The notes: generated by a model from the sequence alone, not told the origin. A stretch of DNA of 45,040 bases from Ruminococcus sp. (GCA_015066865.1 SVNQ01000011.1:1-45040); one strand, 5' to 3'; shown: positions 7,542 to 16,405, counted from the stretch's first letter. Numbers and translations: made by a program.

Positions 7542-8341
7542 TATGCCTTTTCAAAAAAACCGAACTTTTCCATTGCTTTGTAGATGCCATCATCCCGCAG
7601 TTTGGAAGTGACGAAATCCGCATAGGGAATGAGCTTTTCACCGTCACCCATGGCAATGCCCGTGCCTGCATTTTTCAGCATTGCAAGGTCATTAAGGCTA
7701 TCGCCGATTGCGTAGGAATCTGCCTTCTGCAGACCATATCGGCGCAGTACGAAATCCATTCCACTGCCCTTTGAACAATCAAGAGGGTGCATTTCCGCAA
7801 AGCCCCATCCCCTGTCCACATACGCAAAATAGGGGGCAATTCCTGCCTTAAACGCGTCAAGATCGGTCTTTTCGTCATAACCGATGACGAATTTATCAAA
7901 CCCAAAATCCGCATCCTCGGTACTGCGGTAGATATTTTTTTCCTGCATACGGAAGGTGTTGCGGATCTCTATGATGAACGGCAGTTCCCGTGTATTTCTA
8001 TCAAAGAAGAAAGCATCACGATGCTCATACAGGGGGGCTGCATCCACACGGCGGACAAGCTCCACCATCTGCTTGACAATTTCAGGTGAAACTGTACGGT
8101 AGAACAGTTCCTTCCCTTCGCATTCGATATAGGTACCGCAGCCGCAGATATAGCCATCAAATCCAAGCTCACGCACATCCGCATCCACATTGCAAAGCGG
8201 TCTGCCGGTATTCACATAGAGCAGATGTCCGGCAGCATGGGCAAGTCGCAGGGCTTCCCTTGTGCTATCGGGAACAAAATGCCCTGCATTGTCCTCCATG
8301 ATCGTGCCGTCCACGTCAAAGAACATGATTTTCCGTGACAT
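7541..8341 (-). CDS. HAD-superfamily (Cof/IIB type) phosphatase in the riboflavin operon
   Basis: A 266-residue haloacid dehalogenase-type hydrolase. Motif I is FFDVDGTI with nucleophile Asp9 and Asp11, motif II is YVNTGRP, the motif III lysine is in KGSGMDFVL, and motif IV is GDSLNDLAM. The cap between motifs II and III is of the IIB type. The ATG at 8341 follows the ribH stop by one base, so it is translationally coupled to ribH. From this place, a role in removing the phosphate from 5-amino-6-ribitylaminouracil 5'-phosphate, done by IIB HAD enzymes in other bacteria, is a reasonable inference. A general sugar-phosphate phosphatase is the alternative. Confidence 0.88.
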   Translation of the reverse strand: MSRKIMFFDVDGTIMEDNAGHFVPDSTREALRLAHAAGHLLYVNTGRPLCNVDADVRELGFDGYICGCGTYIECEGKELFYRTVSPEIVKQMVELVRRVDAAPLYEHRDAFFFDRNTRELPFIIEIRNTFRMQEKNIYRSTEDADFGFDKFVIGYDEKTDLDAFKAGIAPYFAYVDRGWGFAEMHPLDCSKGSGMDFVLRRYGLQKADSYAIGDSLNDLAMLKNAGTGIAMGDGEKLIPYADFVTSKLRDDGIYKAMEKFGFFEKA

Positions 8342-8342
8342 T

Positions 8343-8804
8343 TTATACCTGCTTGAACAGATGCACCAGTTCCAGTGCGGACATTGCACAGTCATAGCCC
8401 TTGTTTCCAGCCTTGGTGCCTGCGCGCTCAATTGCCTGCTCGATGGTATCCGTTGTCAGAACGCCGAACAGCACGGGGACTTCTGTTTCCAGAGATACGG
8501 ATGCGATTCCCTTGGAAACCTCCGCACACACATAGTCATAATGGGAGGTTGAGCCACGGATAACTGCACCGACGCAGATCACAGCGTCATAATTACCGGA
8601 CTTTGCAAGCTTCTTTGCTGCCAGCGGAATTTCATACGCACCCGGTACCCATGCAAGGGTAATATCGTCATCGGAAACACCGTGGCGTACCAGACAATCC
8701 TGTGCGCCGCCGATGAGCTTGGAGGTGATAAATTCGTTGAAACGGGATGCCACAATGGCGATTTTCAATCCCTGACCGCAGTAGATTCCTTCAATTGTTT
8801 TCAT
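8343..8804 (-). CDS. ribH: 6,7-dimethyl-8-ribityllumazine synthase
   Basis: A 153-residue lumazine synthase that joins 3,4-dihydroxy-2-butanone 4-phosphate and 5-amino-6-ribitylaminouracil. Recognisable blocks are [48 protein letters not shown] with the catalytic His, and [15 protein letters not shown]. The start at 8804 fits the family start and an AAGGAAG site. Its first codons overlap the end of the small membrane protein gene by 14 bases. The enzyme usually assembles into pentamers or 60-mers. Confidence 0.97.
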   Translation of the reverse strand: MKTIEGIYCGQGLKIAIVASRFNEFITSKLIGGAQDCLVRHGVSDDDITLAWVPGAYEIPLAAKKLAKSGNYDAVICVGAVIRGSTSHYDYVCAEVSKGIASVSLETEVPVLFGVLTTDTIEQAIERAGTKAGNKGYDCAMSALELVHLFKQV

Positions 8805-9051
8805 AATGATCTTCCTTTCTGGTTGTATATAATTCGTCATAAGTTTTGGAACTTTGCGAATGTTTTTCAGTCTTTTTTTTATGTTCTTCCCATTGATCCA
8901 TACGATCAGTCCAGTAATCCAAACCAATCTTCATGAATCCCCAGAATGAGAGAGGGTAATCCTTTTCCTCCTCCGTTCCTTTTCGCTCTGAAATACAAAT
9001 TACAGCAAGAATGATGAACAGAAGGATAAAAAATCCAATAATCAAAAACAT
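8791..9051 (-). CDS. Small single-pass membrane protein in the riboflavin operon
   Basis: An 86-residue protein that I do not recognise. Residues 1-20 ([20 protein letters not shown]) form one hydrophobic segment, followed by a charged region with a tryptophan-containing stretch ([20 protein letters not shown]) and a hydrophilic tail. It starts two bases after the ribBA stop with an AGGGGAA site in the end of ribBA, and its end overlaps the ribH start by 14 bases. This packing between two essential rib genes supports real translation. A role as a membrane anchor or a regulatory peptide is possible, but nothing in the sequence proves one. Confidence 0.7.
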   Translation of the reverse strand: MFLIIGFFILLFIILAVICISERKGTEEEKDYPLSFWGFMKIGLDYWTDRMDQWEEHKKKTEKHSQSSKTYDELYTTRKEDHYENN

Positions 9052-9053
9052 CT

Positions 9054-10259
9054 TTATTCCCCTGCAACATCAATCATATGTCCCATCTTTTCCTGCTTGG
9101 TGCGCAGATAGAAAAGATTTTGCTTTTTTGGGGGGATTTCAATGGATTCCCGTGCCGTAATGGTAATACCATACTCGGACAAATCAGCAATCTTTTCGGG
9201 ATTATTGGTCATGATCCGCAGTTTCACGGCTCCGAGATCCTTCAGGATCTGTGCGCCCTCACTGTAATCACGCAGATCGGGGGCAAAACCGAGTTCCACG
9301 TTTGCTTCCACCGTATCACGTCCATGCTCCTGCAGGTCATATGCCTTAATTTTGTTGAGCAGTCCGATACCCCTGCCCTCCTGTCGGAGATAAAGCAGGA
9401 TTCCCCTGCCCTCCTTGGCAATGCGTTTCATTGCTGCATCAAGCTGTTCACCGCAGTCACAGCGGCAGGAACCGAACACATCCCCTGTCAGGCATTCCGA
9501 ATGCACACGGCACAGGACGGGCTGCCCATCGGATACATCCCCCATCACAAGCGCAACATGTTCTCTGCCGGTGATGGTATTGCGGTAGCCGTGAATTTCA
9601 AAATCACCGTATTTTGTCGGCAGCTGTGCGTGGGATACACACTCCATAAACGGATCATTCAGACGGCGGTACTTTTGCAAATCCTTGATCGTTACAAATA
9701 CCAGTTCATGTGCCTTTGCAAATTCCATAAGCTGCGTCAGACGCATCATGGTACCGTCCTCTGCCATGATCTCACAACAGAGTCCGCATTCCTCAAGTCC
9801 TGCAAGACGCATCAGGTCAACGGTCGCTTCTGTGTGTCCATTACGTTCGAGGACACCGCCTGCCTTTGCCTCCAGCGGAAACATATGTCCGGGACGGCGG
9901 AAATCGGAGGGCTTTGCATCGGGTGATACACACATTCTTGCAGTGAATCCACGTTCTTCCGCTGAAATACCTGTGGTGGTATCCACATGATCAATGGATT
10001 CGGTAAATGCGGTACAGTGGTTATCGGTATTATTTGTCACCATCTGGCGCAGACCGAGACGATTCGTATATCCGCTGCTCATGGGCATACAGATCAGCCC
10101 CTTTGCGGCACTTGCCATAAAATTGACATTTTCCGTGGACGCAAACTGCGCCGCACAGATCAGATCGCCCTCATTCTCACGGTCGGGATCGTCTGTCACA
10201 AGAATGACCTTACCCTGCCGCAGGGCTTCGAGTGCTTCGGGAATGGTATTAAATTTCAT
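9054..10259 (-). CDS. ribBA: Bifunctional 3,4-dihydroxy-2-butanone 4-phosphate synthase / GTP cyclohydrolase II
   Basis: A 401-residue fusion of the two entry enzymes of riboflavin synthesis. The N-terminal half (about 1-200) is RibB, with [11 protein letters not shown] and the metal-binding and ribulose-phosphate residues. The C-terminal half is RibA, with zinc cysteines in the [14 protein letters not shown] block, then [10 protein letters not shown] and TNNPEKI. The ATG at 10259 has AGAGGA at good spacing; a GTG at 10265 lies too close to that site. It is 18 bases downstream of ribE. Confidence 0.97.
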   Translation of the reverse strand: MKFNTIPEALEALRQGKVILVTDDPDRENEGDLICAAQFASTENVNFMASAAKGLICMPMSSGYTNRLGLRQMVTNNTDNHCTAFTESIDHVDTTTGISAEERGFTARMCVSPDAKPSDFRRPGHMFPLEAKAGGVLERNGHTEATVDLMRLAGLEECGLCCEIMAEDGTMMRLTQLMEFAKAHELVFVTIKDLQKYRRLNDPFMECVSHAQLPTKYGDFEIHGYRNTITGREHVALVMGDVSDGQPVLCRVHSECLTGDVFGSCRCDCGEQLDAAMKRIAKEGRGILLYLRQEGRGIGLLNKIKAYDLQEHGRDTVEANVELGFAPDLRDYSEGAQILKDLGAVKLRIMTNNPEKIADLSEYGITITARESIEIPPKKQNLFYLRTKQEKMGHMIDVAGE

Positions 10260-10277
10260 AAACACAGATCCTCTCTA

Positions 10278-10916
10278 TTACATAAAGCCATGCTTTGCCA
10301 GAAAATCCTCCGTAATGCCATCGGATTTTCGATTGCCGCAGAGCTTTTCTACATATTTTGCAACAATGTCGCATTCAAGATTAACGACTTCCCCAATATT
10401 TTTTTTGAGGAGCGTTGTTTCCGCACCCGTGTGCGGAATGATGGAAACGGAAAAATCCGAGGTACTCACACTTGCAACGGTCAGAGATATACCGTCGATG
10501 GCAATTGAACCCTTTTCAACAACATAGCGAAGGACACTGTCCTGCGCTGCAATGCATATCCACACAGCATTGTCCTCCTGTTTCATGGAACGAATCGTCC
10601 CCGTACCGTCGATATGCCCCGATACGATATGGCCGCCGAATCTGCCATTTGCCGCCATGGCACGCTCAAGATTGACCTTGCTTCCATTTTTCAGCGTTCC
10701 AAGATTCGTGCGGCGCATGGTTTCGGGCATGACATCCGCAGAGAAGGAAGACCCGTCAAATCGACATACTGTCAGGCAGGTACCGTTTACGGCGATGCTA
10801 TCCCCAATATGCACATCCTCCAGCACTGTTTTTGCTGAAACTGTCAGGACGCAGGACTTTGCGCCCATTTGAACTCGCTGCACTGTGCCGATTTCTTCTA
10901 TGATTCCTGTGAACAT
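10278..10916 (-). CDS. ribE: Riboflavin synthase, alpha subunit
   Basis: A 212-residue enzyme that dismutates two 6,7-dimethyl-8-ribityllumazine molecules to riboflavin. It has the expected internal duplication: each half starts with a G-I-E/D-G-T block (MFTGIIEEIGTV and IVSGHIDGTGTI) and carries an NGTCLTV or DGISLTV motif. The start is fixed by MFTGIIE and an AGGTGA site. It overlaps the end of ribD by 19 bases. Confidence 0.96.
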   Translation of the reverse strand: MFTGIIEEIGTVQRVQMGAKSCVLTVSAKTVLEDVHIGDSIAVNGTCLTVCRFDGSSFSADVMPETMRRTNLGTLKNGSKVNLERAMAANGRFGGHIVSGHIDGTGTIRSMKQEDNAVWICIAAQDSVLRYVVEKGSIAIDGISLTVASVSTSDFSVSIIPHTGAETTLLKKNIGEVVNLECDIVAKYVEKLCGNRKSDGITEDFLAKHGFM

Positions 10917-12007
10917 GCATTCACCTCCACATCGTATTCCAAGAGTACATCATCTCCAAAATAACGGATTGTCGGACGGCTCAGACGATGGGCATCCGCA
11001 GGCGTTTCCACACCGATACCGCCGACGGCAGATCTGGCAGCTTCACCGCCGAATATCTTCGGGGCAATATACACCTGTACACGCTGCACGATTCCGCTGC
11101 GCAGCGCCGCTTCATGCATTGAAGCACCGCCCTCAAGCAAAATGCTGTCAATTCCCATTTCGCCAAGTTTCACCATCAATGCGCGTAGATCCACATGCCC
11201 ATCGGACAATGGCATTTCCAGCACATGCACACCGCTTGTTTCCAAAAACGCACGCTTCTGTGCATCCACACGGCATGCCGCAACATAGGTGGGAATCTCC
11301 CCTGCTGTTTTGACGAGCTGGCAATCCATCGGGATGCGCAAATTTGTATCGCACACGATTCGGATTGGATGACTGGGATCTTCCAGACGGCAATTGAGCA
11401 TGGGATCATCTGCAAGCACAGTGCCGATTCCTACCATGATGGCAGCAACCTGCTTTCGGGTTTCGTGAACATGGGTGCGTGACGCATCATTTGTGATCCA
11501 TTTGGAAAGACCCGTGCGTGTGGCGGTTTTACCGTCCGCCGTCATGGCAGTTTTCATGATACAATAGGGCGTCTTGCTCGTTATATAATGAAAGAAGATT
11601 CGATTAATGGCATCGCATTCCGCTTTGCAAAATTCCGTGACAACTTCGATTCCTGCGGCACGCAGCTTTGCAATGCCCTGTCCTGCTACCAAGGGATTCG
11701 GATCATTGGATCCGACAAACACCTTTGAAATTCCGGATTCAATTACTGCATCCGTACAGGGGGGATTCTTTCCATGGTGGCAGCAGGGTTCAAGTGTCAC
11801 ATACATAACCGCATCCTGCGGCGATTCGGTACAATTTTTCAGCGCATTTCGCTCCGCATGTGGCTGCCCGTAACGTTCGTGCCAGCCTTCCCCGATGACA
11901 CGCCCTTCCTTGACGATGACTGCACCAACCAGCGGATTTGGGTTGACAAAGCCAACTCCACGCTTTGCAAGCGCTATTGCTCTTTGCATGTATTGCTCAT
12001 CCGTCAT
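10898..12007 (-). CDS. ribD: Bifunctional pyrimidine deaminase/reductase RibD
   Basis: A 369-residue fusion. The N-terminal deaminase has the zinc site His50-Ala-Glu52, Cys75 and Cys84 (HAE and PCCHHGKNPPC). The C-terminal half is the NADPH-dependent reductase, with TGLSKWITNDASR, VGIGTVLADDP and LLEGGASM. It converts the GTP cyclohydrolase II product to 5-amino-6-ribitylaminouracil 5'-phosphate. The start at 12007 has GGAGGTG and the family N-terminus; a longer frame runs into the FMN riboswitch. First gene of the operon. Confidence 0.97.
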   Translation of the reverse strand: MTDEQYMQRAIALAKRGVGFVNPNPLVGAVIVKEGRVIGEGWHERYGQPHAERNALKNCTESPQDAVMYVTLEPCCHHGKNPPCTDAVIESGISKVFVGSNDPNPLVAGQGIAKLRAAGIEVVTEFCKAECDAINRIFFHYITSKTPYCIMKTAMTADGKTATRTGLSKWITNDASRTHVHETRKQVAAIMVGIGTVLADDPMLNCRLEDPSHPIRIVCDTNLRIPMDCQLVKTAGEIPTYVAACRVDAQKRAFLETSGVHVLEMPLSDGHVDLRALMVKLGEMGIDSILLEGGASMHEAALRSGIVQRVQVYIAPKIFGGEAARSAVGGIGVETPADAHRLSRPTIRYFGDDVLLEYDVEVNACSQES

Positions 12008-12023
12008 GCTGCACCTCCAAATT

Positions 12024-12052
12024 AAAAAAAGCCCCGAAACTGCTTTCGGGGC
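12024..12052 (-). terminator. Terminator of the FMN riboswitch expression platform
   Basis: On the minus strand a GCCCCGAAA...TTTCGGGGC stem with a short loop is followed by seven T. It lies just after the FMN aptamer and before the ribD ribosome binding site, as expected for FMN-dependent termination. Confidence 0.88.
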
Positions 12053-12070
12053 ATAGCAAACTACAAAACA

Positions 12071-12190
12071 TTCTTCTCCCATCCGGACTTTACCGTCGGT
12101 TTCGGATTCCCACCGAATCAGCCTTTTCAGGCTCACGGACTTAGACCTGCGTCATCACCGTCGATTATGAATTTCACATACCCCGAAGAA
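12071..12190 (-). promoter_or_regulatory. FMN riboswitch (RFN element)
   Basis: The minus strand carries the conserved RFN blocks: TTCTTCGGGGTATGTGAAA at the 5' end, GACGGTGATGACGCAGGTC, GTCCGTGAGCC, GATTCGGTGGGAATCCGAA, CCGACGGTAAAGTCCGGATG and GGGAGAAGAA at the 3' end, which pairs with the 5' end to close P1. It stands before ribD. FMN binding should favour the terminator at 12024-12052 and shut off riboflavin synthesis. Confidence 0.96.
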
Positions 12191-12205
12191 TTATGATATA
12201 TTCTT

Positions 12206-12234
12206 ATTATACATGTTTGTTAGGAAATTGTCAA
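12206..12234 (-). promoter_or_regulatory. SigA consensus promoter of the riboflavin operon
   Basis: Perfect TTGACA (12234-12229) and TATAAT (12211-12206) on the minus strand with a 17-base spacer. It ends about 15 bases before the FMN aptamer. Confidence 0.9.
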
Positions 12235-12294
12235 GTACATACGCAATAAATCTTCAATATTCATACTCATAATATTATTTTACTATCGCATGCA

Positions 12295-13089
12295 TTATTG
12301 CATTTCCTGTCGGCAGATGCGGCGATAGGCTGTCGGCGTCATTCCTGTATGCCGTTTGAACTGGCGCATAAAATACACATCCGTTTCAAAACCGCATTTC
12401 TGCGAAATATCAAACACGGCGTCATCCGTATTTGCAAGCATTTCCTTGGCATATGCAATTCTGCTTTCAATCACATCCTGTGTGCAGGTCGTGCCAAATG
12501 CTGCAAGGTAGATCTTATGGAAATATGGTCTGCTGATGCACAGCTGGTCACAGATATCCTGTATATACCAGTCCCGTGCGGGATTCAGGTAAATCTCACG
12601 GCGCAGTGCCTCAAGCTTGTCATAATGCGGTACCTGCATTGCCTTTTCTGCTCCAACAGAGGTTTCCTTCCGCAAAAGGCACAGCAGGAGTGCGATTGCA
12701 TTTGCCTGCGTCATCCTTCGAAGCGGTTCACTGCTCACTTCACAGGAAACCAAAATTCTCCACACTTCTTTCACAGCAAGGGGTTGGGCAATTGCGTGCG
12801 GTTTTCCGATTTTCAAACCAATATTCCGCAGCATTTCCAACGGTACTCGCAGATGCAGCCATTGCAGTGGGACGGAATGCTGGGCAATAAAATGATGATC
12901 CTCAAAGGGAAGCAGCAAAAATGAATAGGGCGGCAGTGTGTATGTTTTTCCATTCACATTTACTATGCCCTGCTTTTGCACAAAAAACAATAACAGTTCT
13001 TCTGTTTTCAGATCACGATACAATCGAAGCTGACCGGATGTAGTCTGCTGTCCATGCTGTATCAGAATTGGCTGCTCCGTTAGCTGCAT
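12295..13089 (-). CDS. AraC-family transcriptional regulator
   Basis: A 264-residue regulator. The N-terminal half (about 1-150) looks like a cupin-type sensing domain (VNVNGKTYTLPPYSFLLLPFEDHHF). The C-terminal 100 residues hold the two helix-turn-helix motifs of AraC/XylS proteins: WYIQDICDQLCISRPYFHKIYLAAFG, then DISQKCGFETDVYFMRQFKRHTGMTPTAYRR. The start at 13089 has AAGGAGGGG upstream. It is monocistronic, and no sugar or transport genes lie next to it, so its ligand and targets are unknown. Confidence 0.92.
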   Translation of the reverse strand: MQLTEQPILIQHGQQTTSGQLRLYRDLKTEELLLFFVQKQGIVNVNGKTYTLPPYSFLLLPFEDHHFIAQHSVPLQWLHLRVPLEMLRNIGLKIGKPHAIAQPLAVKEVWRILVSCEVSSEPLRRMTQANAIALLLCLLRKETSVGAEKAMQVPHYDKLEALRREIYLNPARDWYIQDICDQLCISRPYFHKIYLAAFGTTCTQDVIESRIAYAKEMLANTDDAVFDISQKCGFETDVYFMRQFKRHTGMTPTAYRRICRQEMQ

Positions 13090-13166
13090 GCTGTCCCCTC
13101 CTTCCGAATACATAGCTTTGGTTTCGTCTGTGAAAACTGATACTCTCTAATACCTCTTTAATATTA

Positions 13167-13195
13167 ATCATACTACTTTTTACATAGTTTGTCAA
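13167..13195 (-). promoter_or_regulatory. SigA-type promoter of the AraC-family gene
   Basis: Minus-strand TTGACA (13195-13190) and TATGAT (13172-13167), spaced by 17 bases, lie about 80 bases before the start codon. Confidence 0.8.
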
Positions 13196-13260
13196 CTCTG
13201 CCTCAGCTGAAAGCAACGGAAAACTATCGCTTTTAACTGATTAAATTTTCCGCAAAATCC

Positions 13261-13290
13261 TTCTTAAACAGTTCTTAATCATTCTTAATC
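13261..13290 (+). repeat. Three tandem TTCTTAA repeats, candidate response-regulator binding site
   Basis: TTCTTAA occurs at 13261, 13272 and 13282, the last two as the longer unit TTCTTAATC. The spacing of 11 and 10 bases puts the copies on one face of the helix. They lie just upstream of the -35 box of the two-component operon, as autoregulatory OmpR-family sites often do. The binding protein is inferred, not shown. Confidence 0.6.
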
Positions 13291-13300
13291 GTTTCAGCAC

Positions 13301-13329
13301 TTGTATCTGAATGCAAAATAAGTTATAAT
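13301..13329 (+). promoter_or_regulatory. Promoter of the two-component system operon
   Basis: TTGTAT (13301-13306), a 17-base spacer and TATAAT (13324-13329). The weak -35 with repeats directly upstream suits an activated promoter. Confidence 0.7.
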
Positions 13330-13371
13330 AATATTGAGCTTATGGCTTGAGATAAAAAAAGGAGAAAAATA

Positions 13372-14070
13372 ATGGCTTATCATATTTTAATTTGTGATGA
13401 CGAAAAGGACATTGTGAATGCACTGCAAATCTATCTTACTCACGATGATTACATTTTACATACGGCTTATAATGGAAAGGAAGCACTGGAAATTATCGCA
13501 GACAAGAGCATTGACCTTCTGCTTCTGGATATTATGATGCCTGAAATGGACGGCATTCAGACAATGGTCACACTTCGTAAGAATTACAACATCCCTGTTA
13601 TCCTGCTGACAGCGAAAAGTGAGGATTCTGATAAAATTCTCGGTTTGAATCTTGGGGCGGATGATTATATCACAAAACCCTTCAATCCCATGGAAGTGCT
13701 GGCAAGAGTCAAATCTCAACTGCGCAGATACATCCAATTCGGAGGTACTGCAAGTGCAGCTCCTTCCGTGAAAACCATAGGTAACATTCAGATCAATGAC
13801 AGTGAAAAGCGTGTACAGGTAGACGGCGAACCGGTCAACCTTACACCCACAGAATATGCGATATTGCAGTTTCTGATGCAGTCGCCGAACAAGGTGTTCA
13901 CCCCGAAAGAAATTTACACTGCCATCCGCAATGAAGCACCCTACGGTGCGGAAGGAACGATTGCGGTGCACATCCGCCATCTGCGTGAGAAAATCGAAAT
14001 CAACCCTGCAGAGCCTCGCTATCTGAAAGCAGTCTGGGGACAGGGATACAAAATAGAATGGGAGAAATGA
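13372..14070 (+). CDS. OmpR-family response regulator
   Basis: A 232-residue DNA-binding response regulator. The receiver domain (1-115) has the acidic pocket CDDE at 8-11, phospho-acceptor Asp53 in LLLLDIMMPEMDG, a Thr/Ala pair at 80-81 and Lys102 in DYITKPF. The C-terminal winged helix ends in YLKAVWGQGYKIE. AGGAG precedes the start. The next gene is its probable sensor kinase. The signal is unknown; the sequence resembles VanR-like regulators of envelope stress, but that similarity is broad. Confidence 0.95.
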   Translation: MAYHILICDDEKDIVNALQIYLTHDDYILHTAYNGKEALEIIADKSIDLLLLDIMMPEMDGIQTMVTLRKNYNIPVILLTAKSEDSDKILGLNLGADDYITKPFNPMEVLARVKSQLRRYIQFGGTASAAPSVKTIGNIQINDSEKRVQVDGEPVNLTPTEYAILQFLMQSPNKVFTPKEIYTAIRNEAPYGAEGTIAVHIRHLREKIEINPAEPRYLKAVWGQGYKIEWEK

Positions 14071-14072
14071 AC

Positions 14073-16328
14073 ATGTCGAAACAAAGAAAAAAAGGTGTTC
14101 TGCGTCGCAGCAGCATATTAAAAATGCTGATGGTTTTATTATATATTCTTAGTATTCTCGGTGCTTTTTTGGGATTTATGCTTACAATTGAATTCACAGA
14201 AGCCGATATGTATGATGGGAATCCATCTAAAATTTATGAAGAACGTATACAGCAGATGTGTACCGATGATATTCATCAAGTGTTTGCCGCATACAATTCC
14301 ATGCTTTCCGAGGGATACTCCACGGACTCGATTTCCGATCAATATAAACAACAGCTGCATGATGATTTTATGGCATTGCATGATCCTTCCAAAAGCAATT
14401 TTGAATTTGAAATTTCGGATGCACAGGAGAATGTCATTATCCAGAATTTTTCCGACGGTGAATACCAATACAGCAGAACGGATGCATTTTATGATACCAT
14501 CTTTCAGACGAAAACCATCCGTATGTCTCAAAAAGAATGGGAGAATTATACTGCACCGTCAGGGGCTAATGTTTCAAGCAAAGAAGTTTGGGTTAATGAA
14601 CGCATTGAACCGACTACTTCCGAAACAATTCCCGAATCTACCGAAACTCCCAGTGATGAGCCCATCATTGGAGCAGTGGAGGAAACAACGTATGATCCAG
14701 TGGAAACTACTGGCACGGATCCGGAATTGACAACAGAAACGGAAAACGAAACTGCTGATGAAATCGCTGCTCTTGCGGAGACTGTTCCGGAGTATCGTGA
14801 AGTTCTGTACTACGATGTAACGATCAGCGTTCCGGAATCTGCAATCTCACATTATGTTACCGGTTATGTCCGCAGTAACCTGACGGCGAATGACAGCTAT
14901 GCAAAGATTGACAAATATTTTGCAGCGATCTATGAATACCGTTATGTTCCGATAATCCTATTCGGCATCAGTGTTATTGTATTTCTCATCTCTCTGAGCT
15001 ATCTGCTGTATGCGGCAGGATACCGCAGGAATCAGGAAGCGGCGACTGAAAGTATCTTTGATAAACTGCCATTTGATGTATTTACACTTGCTCTGTTTTT
15101 TGTGGGATTGATGGTCTTGCTTTTCATGGATGAATTCTACGGACAGTTCAACGAAATTCTGGATATTGGCATCATTTGCAGCGGACTGATCATTCTTGGT
15201 CTGGCAGCACTCTGGTGGTTGGTGAGCCTGATTGTGAGAATTCGAACAAAAAGCATTATCCGCAACAATCTGATTGTGATTCTCTGGAAAAAAATATGGA
15301 AGCTGATCTGCAATACCACCAAGGAACTGCAGAAGCTTCCGATTCTCTGGCAAATTCCTGCAATTGCACTGGGAGTCTTTGTGTTACAGCTGATTGCAAT
15401 TGTAATGCTGGCAAGTGAAAATATTCTTGGACTGGGGTTACTCATCCTCATTTACACGGTGATGATCGTCAGCATTTGTATGGCAGTTGCCAATCTGCAT
15501 CTGCTGGAACAGGGGGCTGAGAAAATTGCAGGAGGAGATCTGGGCTACAAGATTCCGACCGACAAGCTCATCGGCCCTTTCAAAAAACACGGTGAACACC
15601 TCAACAGTATCGGTGATGGAATGAACCTTGCGGTAAGTGAACGTATGAAAAGTGAAATGTTCAAAACAGAATTGATCGCAAATGTTTCACACGATATTCG
15701 CACTCCCCTGACCTCCATCATCAATTACACTGATCTGCTTTCCAAGCTGGAGCTTGAACATCCGCAGGCACAGGAATATATTGAAGTCCTCTCACGCCAG
15801 TCCGCACGGCTTCGCAAGCTGACCGAAGATGTGCTGGAAGCCTCCAAGGCAACCACGGGCAACATGAAGGTACAGCTGGAAAAGATGGATATGCGTGTTC
15901 TGCTCGAACAGATGCAGGGTGAATACGAAGAAAAACTGGATGCGAAATCCTTACAGATGGTCTGTGATATTCCCGATAATCCCCTTTACATCATGGCGGA
16001 TGGACGATTGCTGTGGCGAGTCATGGATAACTTATTTGCCAATGTCTGCAAGTATGCCATGCAGAATACGCGTGTATATCTGGATGCAGCAGTGAACAAC
16101 GGACAAGTGGAACTGACGCTGCGCAACATCTCAGCAGTTCAGCTTCATATTTCAGCAGATGCCCTGATGGAACGCTTTGTACAGGGCGACCGCTCCAGAA
16201 ATACAGAGGGAAGCGGACTGGGACTTTCCATTGCACAGAGTCTGACTGCTTTGCAGGGCGGCAGGTTGGAACTGAATATTGACGGAGATCTGTTCAAGGT
16301 AAAACTTACATTTTCTGAATGTGCATGA
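14073..16328 (+). CDS. Multi-pass membrane sensor histidine kinase
   Basis: A 751-residue kinase. One membrane segment (about 14-37) leads to an extracytoplasmic region that ends in a Thr/Ser/Glu-rich stretch (about 179-240). Five more membrane segments (about 291-475) follow, then a HAMP-like linker, the dimerisation helix with phospho-acceptor His540 in ANVSHDIRTPLTS, and the ATP-binding domain (DNLFANVCKYA, GSGLGLSIAQS). The start at 14073 was chosen because GGGAG lies eight bases before it; the ATG at 14058 lies inside the response-regulator gene. It begins two bases after that gene stops and is its likely partner. Confidence 0.93.
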   Translation: MSKQRKKGVLRRSSILKMLMVLLYILSILGAFLGFMLTIEFTEADMYDGNPSKIYEERIQQMCTDDIHQVFAAYNSMLSEGYSTDSISDQYKQQLHDDFMALHDPSKSNFEFEISDAQENVIIQNFSDGEYQYSRTDAFYDTIFQTKTIRMSQKEWENYTAPSGANVSSKEVWVNERIEPTTSETIPESTETPSDEPIIGAVEETTYDPVETTGTDPELTTETENETADEIAALAETVPEYREVLYYDVTISVPESAISHYVTGYVRSNLTANDSYAKIDKYFAAIYEYRYVPIILFGISVIVFLISLSYLLYAAGYRRNQEAATESIFDKLPFDVFTLALFFVGLMVLLFMDEFYGQFNEILDIGIICSGLIILGLAALWWLVSLIVRIRTKSIIRNNLIVILWKKIWKLICNTTKELQKLPILWQIPAIALGVFVLQLIAIVMLASENILGLGLLILIYTVMIVSICMAVANLHLLEQGAEKIAGGDLGYKIPTDKLIGPFKKHGEHLNSIGDGMNLAVSERMKSEMFKTELIANVSHDIRTPLTSIINYTDLLSKLELEHPQAQEYIEVLSRQSARLRKLTEDVLEASKATTGNMKVQLEKMDMRVLLEQMQGEYEEKLDAKSLQMVCDIPDNPLYIMADGRLLWRVMDNLFANVCKYAMQNTRVYLDAAVNNGQVELTLRNISAVQLHISADALMERFVQGDRSRNTEGSGLGLSIAQSLTALQGGRLELNIDGDLFKVKLTFSECA

Positions 16329-16374
16329 GCAGCAGACACCACGACAAAGTGGGTAAGAATTAAGCTGAACTGTA

Positions 16375-16405
16375 AAAATCCAGCACCCTTGGGTGCTGGA
16401 TTTTT
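16375..16405. terminator. Bidirectional terminator between kinase and methyltransferase genes
   Basis: A symmetrical AAAAATCCAGCACCC/GGGTGCTGGATTTTT repeat gives a GC-rich stem with A/T flanks on both sides. It lies between converging genes and can serve both. Confidence 0.85.

Noticed and set aside
9078..9926. Plus-strand frame of about 282 codons opposite ribBA
   Set aside because: Antisense shadow of the conserved RibA and RibB domains; no start signals.
12008..12136. N-terminal extension of RibD by 43 residues
   Set aside because: It would read through the FMN riboswitch and its terminator; the real start has GGAGGTG at 12007.
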